The notes under the pieces are model-generated. The model was not told the origin of the DNA and made no database searches. It saw nothing but the letters and a program-made list of their open reading frames with translations. Positions 37,601-49,600 of a stretch of DNA of 64,000 nt are shown here, in pieces. How positions within the stretch are numbered: position 1 is the stretch's first letter; each line of letters opens with the position of its first letter. The stretch comes from Atriophallophorus winterbourni. Its lineage: Eukaryota; Platyhelminthes; Trematoda; Plagiorchiida; Microphallidae. The position numbers and the translations under genes were made by a program. The stretch lies in contig JACCGJ010013208.1 of the NCBI GenBank assembly GCA_013407085.1, positions 1-64,000 on the forward strand, written 5' to 3'.

Positions 37601-40600
37601 CGTGAAAAAAGGGAAAGCGGAATATGCAAAAGCAAAAAGCAGCTTGTTTTTTCTAGTTTCGCTGCATGTGATTTTGTGGGGGTTTTGTTTTTTTATATTA
37701 ACTAATATCGGATAAAAAAATTATGAAACATAATAAAATACACTGCCGCCACTGACTTCGGTTTGCAGTCATATCTTTAGGGTTTCCAGCCAACTATTAG
37801 GTGGAGTTTTTAGACCCCACCAAGGCAAACGAATACGCCAAACTGAGCCTAGCGCTACGGTGAGTTTCTTCATTCCAACGCACCAAGTCATGGACCGGCC
37901 ACCCGATCGTTTCTACCAGGCTCTGCGAATAATGCGCGGTACGGTAAACGTTGAGTAGGCATTCTTAAATCATGTCCCAACCATCGCAAGCGAGGAAGCA
38001 TCAGCATTTCTCTCAGTCCGTGGCCACCTGCTCCTAACACCCGCTTGCAGACATTTATATCTGTATCACGAAGCCGCCACCGAATGCGAGCAATCCTACG
38101 CAGGCAACGACGGTTAGTGGTCTATCGTGACTGGACATGCTCTTGGGGAGCAGTGGCGATCAACATTTCACAGGTTGGCACCTCCCGTATCTCGGTTAGT
38201 GCTGTTAAACGATTCGGATCAAATAGCTCGCCATCACCGTGTGTCAGTAAATACCTTCTGTTCTGGCCTTACAAATGTGCTTTACCAGAAAAGCAAAAAG
38301 CCTGCCTGAGGTAAAAACGCGTCCTTGTTTGACGCCTCGGGGAATTCCAAAGCGTGTGAAGTGCAGCCGTAATGTGAACTGAGCCCTTCGGTCCAGATTG
38401 GAAGAACTTAATCTAGACACTACGTAATTTAGGGAATTTCGAAAAACCTCTCCTTGCTAGCCTGGTTGAAAGCTACCCGAAGTATAATAGAAAATGCATG
38501 CTTCTCTACATGGATACTGTAATCGAATTTCGTGGTTATCAATGCTTCTCCGTCTAATTTCAGAACCGTCCAAAGTTTCGAACATGACTTTCACCAGGCG
38601 ATTGACGGTGGCGGTGGTGAGATCGATACGAAAACGCTTTCTGGCGGGGCGCTGATCAATCGGATATTTCATGAACGCTTTCCTTACGAGCTGGCCATGG
38701 TAAGCGATTCTCGCTGTATGACCGTTTTGTCTCCCGCAGATTTGCGTTCCCATTGGCATGTTCTAGTTTATGGGGTGTTGTTGTTAGCTGTATGTCCTAG
38801 ACTCAGTCATTTTCCGGTACAGTCTGACTGGTGGAATGTTGGTATGGTCCTTGTGGCTGACCATGAGTTTGGTCATTGAGATCTAAACTGGCTGTGGTTA
38901 GGACGTCCCGCGCGATCAGACTTCGCGATGCCTATGCTTGAAATCACAAGCCTGGATTCAGGCAAAGTGCCGCGCTGTTAGAGGCTGCACGTGGGCTAAG
39001 ATGGCGTCAAGCTCTAGGAGAAAATGGCGGTTAGAATTCAGTGTGTTTTCGCTTGCAGTTTAGTATCCTTTGAAATATCAATTTAGCGCGGTGTTATCTG
39101 TGCGGTACAATTGTACTGCACATCTGTGCACTCCATAATGGCTGCTCCCTCTCATAGATATAGCTCCATGTCAGTCGTGTGGTGGGTATCTTCTTGGAGT
39201 GGTCAGGATAATTTGTTGTGATGCGTAACGGCTGATATCGCTCTACTCATTGAGAAAACTTGATTGAATGTGTATTTGGTTCAAGGTGTCGTCACCGCAT
39301 CCCAATTGTGTCTTCGCTTAATCTTCTACAGTTCTCGTAGCTTTGCAGTCCCCCCTTTTCTTGTCTATTCGCAATTTTGATGTGTATGATGGTGATATTA
39401 TTGTTTTTGAGGTGCCGGATGTCTATTTTTCGCTAGCCTCTCGCCGTTATTTGCTTCTTCCTTGGATGTGGCTAAATTACAATCCGAACTGAGATCTATG
39501 TATAATTCGGAAATGGCTAAGTATCAGACTAACTTTTGCCATGTATTGAAGGGAATCTCGATTCACACACAAACGAAATCAGGCGCGAAACAACAGTATG
39601 GAACCGTTGTCAACGAAGGGCTGTTCCCATCTACACCATCGAATTTCCGTTCCCTTGACCATCGAACATTTGGCGGAAATGTAATAAGAGGCTCATACTC
39701 CACAACCAGTTTCTACCTGTTTGCTGCCAGGTAGTTAAGCTGTTCAGGGGAGAACCTTTTACTTGCATAAACGATACATCTCTGAGGTTTAGCTTGCACT
39801 GTCAGTGAAAATCGTATCTCGATAAACTCCTACCTCTTCCTTGAGTGTTTAGTAAAAATCTCAAGGTTTAAAGCCACCTTTGTGTTGCCTTGCAATGTGC
39901 ACCACTTCAGAAAAGATCACTCAGTCATAATCGTTTCTCCGTTTGACTCGGTGTATAGTGTATACTCTGGCTGGACGTGGTTTGATCCCTCAAATTTGGT
40001 TACCCGTTGTCAACAGCGCGAAACCAGTCGTGCCATGGAGGAAATATGGAAGACGCTCTCTAGGTTATACCAGTTCTTGGTGCAACGATCAAGTCCGGTT
40101 CACTTTCGGACGCTGTAAGAGCCTGTTTAGCTTGTTCACAAAACACCACGGCTTAAATCACCTGAGAGGTGATCTACATCTACAAATTGTGTGAGCAAAA
40201 TTTAAGACAGATTAAGTTGACCACTGCGACTGGTTATCAGAATACTTTAATGACACTCGCAAAGATGCCAAATCATCCCGTGCTTCTGTACTCATAGCTG
40301 TGATGAATTGATTTGCTAAATGAGCTGCATACCGAAATACGCGGGATTCTCATTAGCATTTTATTTTTCTTATGTTTGTCTAGGCCAGGGGCAACCTGGT
40401 AGTATGTTAGCTCACGTGCAGTCTATGACTGTGCGGCACTTTGCTTGGATCAGGCCTGTGATTTCACATTCATGCATACATGCATGCGTACACACATACG
40501 TACTAACATTTGCGCCTAGCCAATTGGTCTTGCTGCTCTTAAGGTTCCTTCAACGTAAACCAAAGCAGGAAGCTGTTGTAATTTCTTGATCGCAATGGCA

Positions 40601-43600
40601 TTTTCAGTCTATTGCTGTCAATTATCGATCATGAGAAGAAAAAAGTGGTTTTGTTTGTTTATACAAATTTTCAACGAATCAGCTTCATATCATGATGCAC
40701 TTCAGTCGTCGCTGGCACTCGATTGTTGAATTTAATATTACTAAGCTTAGTGCAGTCTCTGACTGTGCGGCACTTTGCCTGGATCAGGCTTGTGCTTTCA
40801 TACCATACCATACAGGTTTTGTACTATCTGTGTTCCTCGTAAAAGTACTTTAGAGAACAATCGTTTAAAATTCCGGTTCTGTTCAGAAATTTCAAAAAAT
40901 CGAACATTTTTTATTAAGCAAAGGAACATGATTAAGTAACACTTCATTCACTAATCTGGATTCGTTATCGTGTTTGTAGTCATGTTTTCTGGGCGGATGT
41001 GCAATCGTGCAGCATTTCTGTGCTGTACGGCTAACATCTCGTGCTAGATTGATTGGTCAACGGTAGTGAGCTGCATACTGAAACACGCTGGAGTCTCACT
41101 ACCATTTCAATTTTCTTTCTTATATCTGTCTAGGCCTGGGAAACCTGACAATATCTTAGCCCATGTGCAGTATGACTGTGTGGCACAGTTATTTGTCAAT
41201 AAAATAAATTCAATGTACATCTTACAATAAGCTTAGCGCAAGCCAAAGTGACCAGCTTGGCCAGTTTGTCTCCGAATGACTCAATTGCTTCGCGGAACCA
41301 CCGACAACCACAAAAGCATCCTGACTAACCCACGCGTTTGGTAATTGTGCCGCGCTCGTAACACATGTTTACTCTTGTTGTCTGCATCATCATCATCATC
41401 ACAGACAGCATTACACCGGTAGCACGTACCGAATGCTTAACTGCCACACAACCATGAAAAAGCAAAATCCTAAAAGATGGGGAAGGGTGGAACTTAAATT
41501 GCTACGGGTTCTATAAAAGAGTAAGCACAAACAAACTGGGAAGAGGTGCCTACACCTCGAATGGAGCATGAATTCAAACAAGTTTCGTGAACAAGTAGAC
41601 CGACATCAGCATGGCAGCTTCCATGCGGCTTTCACTGTCACGCATCATAACAAGCTTTTCTCGTCACTCCGCTTGACAACATACAAACACTCCAAGAAGA
41701 TGCTTAGCGCAAGACCGCCATTGAACACGGTTTCGGTACATATCCTGAAGCGTAATTAGCCATCGTGATATCTGATCGCTGGGACACTAGCCTGGAAGAC
41801 GCGCTGCACCGACTTTTGAGAGGTTACTAGAAAGGGATTTTAACTGCCTATGCCATGTGACGGTTTGGCCACCCCTAGATTTACGCCAACCATGACTATT
41901 ACTACGAAACCCAACTCCATAGTGCATCGGCCGTCGCGCACGATAAATAGGGTCGCCTTACCTGCTGCATACAGCAGGGCGGGTAAGCGAAAACAAGCTA
42001 CTGCTGGCCCTACTCTTCAAACTGTTTCCGACCCTTCCCCTCCCCCATTTCGCTCTGCACTTGTGCGTGTCACATTCCGGTGTTTGTGTTTGTGTTGCTT
42101 GCATTCTGTTCCCCTCCCTTCACAGATCGAAACGGACGAGGAAGAATTGCGCAAGGAAATCAGCTACGCGATCCGCAACATACATGGCATTCGGTCAGTT
42201 CCCATTTAACCCTCTGCGTTTCATCGTGATGATTCGCGCTTTGTTTGATTTTTGAAACGGTTTCATACGAAACGCAACTCTATCCCCAATATAAAATGTT
42301 TGATAGCGACGTAGATATCGAGAAACAAGTAATGACGCATAGACTTCGCTAGTTGGTTAGGCTAGAAGAAGAATGACTTTATTCGTGTTCACGAATTTTG
42401 AGGCTAGGTTTTGCGAATGCGATAGCATCGTTATGTCTACCACTCCTACCTCGGACTGGTGTTGTTGTAAGGGTGATCAGACTCTGACTTGGCTCAAGCA
42501 GATTAGGGATTTGAGTGTTAAACTAGCTGCAGGTTGGAGTGATTGCTTGTGTGCGACTATCTCCTCCTGGGGAATGAGTCAGCTTCAATGAAGGGTCTTG
42601 GGAATTTGGGTACGAAGCGGCGTCCCCAGCACCACTCGGCGTTTGTTTGAGTCAGCTTCTCTAGCCTCTGCACAACCAAGTGCGACCTGCAAGGCAGCAG
42701 GGAGTTGACAGAAAGAGGTGGTGTGCACCAACTAACCGTTCCAGATTTTTCCTCAGGGTTTTCTCCCGAAGCCTTTCCCGCTATCGGGTGTCCCGCAAGG
42801 CAGCGGAGGTTGAAAATCAGGGTTTTCCTTCCCTTAGATGAAATGCCCCCCAGGCTAACGAGCTCCCTCTGCCCGAAGCAAACTGGTTTTTAGGCACCAG
42901 TCACTCGCCCCTTCTCCTGTTGGTAGAAGCAGTTCCGCCCGCTCCGGGAGCCACTCGTGCAGGCCAGAAGCTGGACTTGGTTGTCAGAGGCTATTTGAGA
43001 CGCGCGCCATATGGGAGCATTTCATAAACAGTGGGAGCTTATCCCCACTGCCACCCCCGGCTATGACAACCTTTGGAACCAGGTTGCAGTCCAAGAGATC
43101 ATAATTCATTGTGGCTTCTTACTCTTACTGATATTCCTTGAAATCGTGTTTATTGTCAATGTTGTTGTAACCGTCTTTTTCAAGTGCTTGATTCGTCTTG
43201 TATGCTGTCAAGTGGCGTTACAAGGAGTGTGTGTTATGTTGCCTGACAGTAAAATCCCCTAGGAAGCTATCATACTTATGTGACACCGCTCGTTCACGAA
43301 ACTTGGTTGAATGTCTGTTCTATTCGAGGTGTAGGCATTTCATACCAGTGTCTGTGCTTAATCTTCTACGGGTTTGTATGTATGTATGTTTGAAATCACA
43401 AGCTTAGTCCAGGCAAAGTTCCGCACAGTTATAAGCTGCACGTGGGTTAAAATACTGTCAGGTTGTCCATGCCTGGACAGATATGGAAAAGGAAAAGAGC
43501 AATGGCAGTGAGATACCAGTTTATAATGGCATGCCCTCACTAACGGTGGCAAATCAATTTAGCGCGGTGTTAGCTGCATAGCGCCGAAGTGCTAGGGTTT

Positions 43601-46600
43601 ACTAGGTCTCACCCTTCCCCATTTTTAGGACTTTATCATGTCATGGTTATCGTTTCTCACTCGTGCTTTCGTTTCACCTGCAGCACGGGGTTATTCACAC
43701 CGGACTTGGCCTTTGAGACAATTACCCGGAAGCAAATTGAGAAAATGAAGGTACCCTCGGTCAAATGTGCTGACCTGGTGGTGAATCAGTTGACCGAGGT
43801 TGTACATGATTGCACAAGCCGCGTAAGTATTTCACTGACCAATGAGTGTGTGTGTGTGTGCGCGTGACCTCCAGCTCGGCGTGCGCATGAAATCGATTTT
43901 TCTGTTTGCTAATGTTTATCTCTGTTTTGCTCGCTTTCTCCATTGCTTGTTTATATGTGCATCGGAGTTTTGAACATCGGTCTGGACTCGAGCGGATGAA
44001 AGCGTAATATAAGTGGCAAGCCGATGGTTGTTTGCACAAGAAATAGAGCTTGCGTGTTTACTGATTTGGACAATGTTTGATCGACAAGAAGTTTTCAAAT
44101 CATGCAGAAACAATAACGGGTGAAGAATACCAAGTACGATCAACATCTTTGATTCACTATTGGATATGGTTGGTACAGCCAAACTGTTCAATCACATGTG
44201 GATGGCGTAGAAAATCCGTATTTGAATGGTTCACTGAATAAGAAGAAGAAGAAAAATGGCTTTATTCGAGTACACGAATTTTCAGCGATACTATTAATTC
44301 GACCACACGAAATAAAATGTACATTTTTTTCAAAAAAAAGACGTCAAATAAGGATGATCCCACTTCCGTTTTATTATACTGTCAGTTTCTTCCTCAAATC
44401 GAGAATAACTTTTGTATGATCAACCAAATATCGAGGCAGGTAAGGAATAAACGAATTTTTGAATTTCTCAGTTCTTGCATACGGGACGATATGTTGACTA
44501 CGCGTAGCTGGGAACGATCTGCAAGCCATAAGGACCTCATGCAGTGGGTGCGCATTATCAGACGATATGACTCTGATCAATCTGTCACATTCACGAAAGT
44601 GGCGTTCGACGATCATATCACGAATTAACTCGGTAGAGGAAGAGCTCAATCTTGAAATCAATTTGATTCCTCTTCTGATCATCAAAAAATCCTTTTCAAA
44701 AATATCAGGAAAATTATAGGGGATGCGTAGATTAAATTGGGAACAATGCAGGAAAAAACAAAACATCTAACTACATCAGGAGGAACAGCTAAAGACCGCA
44801 GACGTAAGGCGTAAAATGATAACCTTCAAGTACTATGCAGTCACATGATCGGTCCATTTGAGACTCTGTGATAAAATGACGCCAAGATACTTGAAACATG
44901 CGCTTCTGCTGAAGTTCGAGCCATGGAAGGAAATCGTGGGAATTCCTTGAAGCAGAGTTTGACTACGCTGACCAGCCAAGTTTGAAAATATTACTTCTTT
45001 GCATTTTGGAGGATTTAACGATAAGCCGAGTGAGGATGACCACTGGCCAATGTTATTGATAATAAATTCAGATGTAGGATGGTGGTCAAAAACAACAGCA
45101 ACGTCATCAGCATATTTTAGAATAATAGTGGAATGAATGCCAGGAAGATCAGAAATGTAGATAGAAAATAAGAAGGGGGGAAGTATTGCGCATTGTAGAA
45201 CACCTTCAAATAGCCTTCTACTGTAAAGACCGTGTGCATTATACTGTCGGGAATGGCAAAGTCTCCCATTCGATCCCGATTCCTCGAGGTGTCCTGCGGG
45301 GCGCAATTCTTTCTCCCTTCTTATTCTCTGTTCTCATTCTACCCTTATTCTCAAATGCGCTGACGACTTTGCCGTTGTTGTTGACCACCATAAACGTGTA
45401 TCTGAATTAATGATGACCAGTGGTCATCCTTACTCGGCTTATCGTTAAATCCACAAATGTGTAGAGGTAATATTTTCAAATTTGGTTGGTTAGCGACATC
45501 AAACCTTGCTTCAAGGAATTTTCCGGTTTCCTTCAATGGCTCCGAGTTGAGCAGCAGCACTTGTTTCAAGTATCTTGGAGTTACGTTATCACAAATACTC
45601 AATTAGACTGATCATGTGACTGCACAGTTCTTGAAGGTTCGAAGGCTATCTTTCTATGCCCTACGCCTGCGTTCCCTATTCGTCCCACCTGATGTAGTTT
45701 GACATTTTGTTTTTTCCTGCATTGTTCCCCTACTTCCTCTATGTTTCAACTATAATGTTTCCTGGTCTAATTGAAAAAGATTTCATGATGATCAAAAGCG
45801 GTATCAAGGTTATCGCAAGACTGAGCTTTGCATCTACCGAGTTAATTCGAGATATGATCGTCGAACGACACTTCTATGAATGTGACAGATTGGTCAGAGT
45901 CATATCGTCTGATAATGCACACCCACTGCATGAGGTCCTCATGATTTCCAAATCGTCCTCATCTACGCGAATTCAATACCTTGGCCCTTACTCAAGAACT
46001 GAAAAATTCAGAAATTCTCTCGTCTCTTACCTTCGTGCAAAATTGATTGGCCACCAGTAGTGAGCTGCATGTTGAAACACACTGGAGTCTCACTATCGTT
46101 TCTATCCTCCCTCTCATATCTGGCCTGGGCAACCTGACAGTATCTTAGCCCACGTGCAGTCTCTGACTGTACAGCGCTTTGCCTGGTTTGGGCCTGTACT
46201 TTCATACTCTTACCTTGTCTGTTATTTGGTTGATCAATCGAAAGTAACTCATGATCTAAGGTAGCGAATGACAGTGTGAATGTCGACATTGATTCCTCGC
46301 CCCCATCTTGCGTAATGTTTCAGAAATAGTATTTTTGTGTGGTTGAATTAATTTATTTGCTGAAAATTCGTGTACACGAAGAAAGTCTTATTCTTATTAC
46401 TCAGTACATTCATACACCACAACCGGTTTCATGCTGTTTGTACTCATCCAGTAGGGACAGTAGGATCAGTATTCACATGCCTTGAAACAGTGGAAGAATG
46501 GTAAAGAAGTTGCGCTTGTGAGTCATTGTTGGATAAGACTGGTACGACCAACCTGTTCAATCACTTGTGTCCAAACACATGTACATAGGGTTTTAGCCCA

Positions 46601-49600
46601 TGACCATAAAGAAAAAAGCTCATTTGCACGCATTTCCATCACACATACGCACCCTACGACGGGTTTCGTGGTGTTTGCGCTCATTGAGAAGGGACCGTAG
46701 GATCAGGATTGGCCTGCGCTTGAAACAGTGGAAGAATCGTAAACAAGTTGCGCTTGTATGCCACTGTTGGGTAAGGTTGGTACGACCAACCTGTTCAATC
46801 TCTTGTTGATGGGGTTAAACCCATTGACCTGAAACAAACATTCGTATTCGCATGCATTTTCATCACACAGACACCATGCCTAATCTGGTTACGGAATTCA
46901 GCCAGACTCATGGTGCTTTCTCAGAAAAAAGGGTCTCTAGCTACCTTGAAATTTTCGCTTTTCCCAACAAAATGAGACTATTTTGTTGTTCAAGTGGTGT
47001 TCGCCGAGCTTGTGTAGTTGTAGTTGTTGGACGTTTCGTCATCAAGCTAGATGACATCATCAGCAGAACTTCTTTCGAAGTGACTTGTGAATACCAATTA
47101 CAAGTCGCTTCGAAAGAAGTTCTGTTGATGATGTCATCTAGCTTGATGACGAAACGTCCAACAACAACTACACAAGCTCGGCGAACACCACCTGAACAAC
47201 ATCCTTATCCTGAGCTACGCATATTCTCCTCTTTTTGTCAGATTACAGTGGAACCCACCTACAACGAATTCTTGGGTTGAACGAACATTTTATTCTCCCC
47301 CCAGAGATTCGTTGTACCCGGGTTCCACTGTATTTTGTTCCGTTTTTCTGTTTAAAGTAACGGTCAGTTTGCGGATTTCACAAAGTGTAGTTGAATAAAT
47401 AGTGGATGTTTTCATGGTTCGCTTGTTTTCCCTCTGTTCGTTCGTTCGGTGCGGTCAATCTGCATGCGACTAACACATTTCACACCGATCCCCTGTTCGA
47501 CTGGCACGGTGATTTCATACATTTCATACATCCTTCGCTCCGCAGATGAACAATTTCCCTCGTCTTCGCGAGGAGACCGAACGGATTGTGAACCAATGGA
47601 TTCGCGAGCGAGAAGTTCGTGCCAAGGAGCAGATCATTCTCCTTGTGGACATCCAGCTGTCCTACATGAACACAAATCACGAAGACTTTATCGGATTCGC
47701 CAAGTGAGTTGTCTATTCACTTCCCGGGGTTGGTACGACCTAGTCTCGTGAGCAAAGGAAAGAATCACGAGCAGTTTGTAAGCCTAGGTGATTTACCTTT
47801 ACTTTCGTGCGACTATCTCCTCCTGAAGGATGAGTCGGCTTCAGTGAAGAGTCTTGGGTACAAAGCGGCGTCCCCACTCGGTGTTTGTTCAAGACAGCTT
47901 CTCTAGCCTTTGTACAACCTAGTGCTACCTGCATGGCGTTAGGGAGTTGCCACCAACTAGCCTAGGTGACGTAAGGAACAATTTGCTTGCCTAGCTTGGT
48001 CTTCATCTATCTTGGTTCACATATTACGGATTGGTCCTGTGAACTTCCGTGTCTGAAACAACCGCCCGTTAACTGTGAAACAAGAAATGTGTGTACGCAG
48101 CACGTGCTTTATCCTAAGATAGTGAAACCAGGACCGTCCGCGCAAGACACGAGCCGAAGGTGAATGATTTACATTCACAGAGAATCCGTATATCCTGAAC
48201 ACATCCTGGATGGGCTTGGTTATGTTGTTGTTGGCCTCCTTCGGTCGGTGTCGACCACGGATGTACATCACAATCGCGTGAAGGTTCATGTTCTGCAGCT
48301 TTTGGAATGACTAATCAGTCCGATTCGGGAGGAACAATCTCTCCCGCAGTGCTGGCAACGAAAGTCAGAACTCGGTTGTATTGCATTCACCGTTGCACGC
48401 GCTTGGTCCTGTATACCCTGATGGAAATGGTCGTCTTCCAACGAAAAGAGATACCTCACTGGAGAGTGTGCAGATCAGAAAACTTCAACTTGGTAGGGTC
48501 TACACTGCGGTTACATTCACCCTTAGCAAAAGAGGTATGAAAGTCTCCTGACAATTGACCTACGATTGGGAAAACTGTTTGCTCTTGAACACTTACTTTG
48601 AAGACACTGTGTGAATCGTCATGTTCAAGTTGAAAATAGCAGATAGTCTTTTTCTGCTTGGCACTCTGTCCGGCTCCAAAACTGTGCATCGTGATGATAA
48701 TCATGGTGACGATGATAACGATGTTGATTATGATGATGATGCGCAACGCGTAGTCCCACACTGGCGCTTCTACTCTCTCCGAGTCTGTTTCTTCCAACAC
48801 CCTCTCACCATCACAATTGCGTCTGGTTATACCAATATCATCATACATTTGCGTCAAACTTTGGTTCTGTGGAATTGTAGATGTTACAACGTTGAACTAA
48901 AGCCAGTCGCTTGATGGTGATATGTTAACTAATGAATAACTCTTATCCGTGTATTGTGGTGCTCACATCTCCATCCCTTGCACACCACTGCCGGTTTCTG
49001 GCTGTTTGCCGTCATCAGGTGGAGACAGTAAGGTTAGGTTCAGTGAGCCTTGAAACAGTGGATAAATGGTAAACAAAGTTATGCTTGTATGCCACTGTTA
49101 TATAGGGTTCGTACAACGAACCACGATATTCAGACACAGAATCACCAAGCGATTCTTGGTCAAAGCACTCGAGGCGCTTATGGATGACCAAAGTAATGTG
49201 TTGCTCACGTCCCCATCCCTTACACACCACAACTGGTTTTTAGGCTATTTGTCATCGTCAGATGGCGACAGTAGGATCAGGTTCAGTTAGCCGTATTTCG
49301 TATTTGTGCCTGCTTTGCTAAAAAATCAGTACTCGCACTTATCTCATACCCTGGTAGTACCGCGAACCTGTGACTTGCTTATGATCAACAATGTCTCTCG
49401 CAACAGCAAAAACATCCGGACAACAATGGTTTGCATGGAAGCACTCGAAAACAGCATCGTGTCCACAATCTGGGCACCCAGCTTGTACTCTCATCACAAC
49501 GCAGCTGTTGGTTTGTTTTTGTAGACAAACTAACGTAACCCGTAACTCCTCTCATACTACCTGGGCAATTTACTTTTGTGCGATCGATCGTCACTATAAT

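Larger units (their letters stand above)
42297..43655 (+). pseudogene. Family C RTE-like LINE copy split by three insertions
   Basis: [17 protein letters not shown], then an F-tail insertion (42366-42400). Then VLRM... and [20 protein letters not shown], then a family B insertion (42541-43081). Then GTCCAAGAGATCATAATTC and the 3'UTR through GGTGTAGGCATTTC, then family A (43375-43592), and finally CACCCTTCCCCATTTTTAGG. All four parts are collinear with family C at 59097-60095. Confidence 0.75.

Noticed and set aside
41386..41402. CRISPR-like or structured short tandem repeats ((CAT)n, (GAT)n, (TATG)n, (GT)n tracts)
   Set aside because: These are microsatellite tails of retroposons or simple repeats; there are no spacers, and the genome is eukaryotic.
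41850..42209. 119-codon ORF covering dynamin exon 7
   Set aside because: Only 42126-42193 is conserved dynamin. The upstream part is intron and ends in a clear pyrimidine tract and AG.
46852..47280. 142-codon plus-strand ORF
   Set aside because: It runs through both arms of the inverted repeat and into the MITE; frame openness comes from the palindrome.
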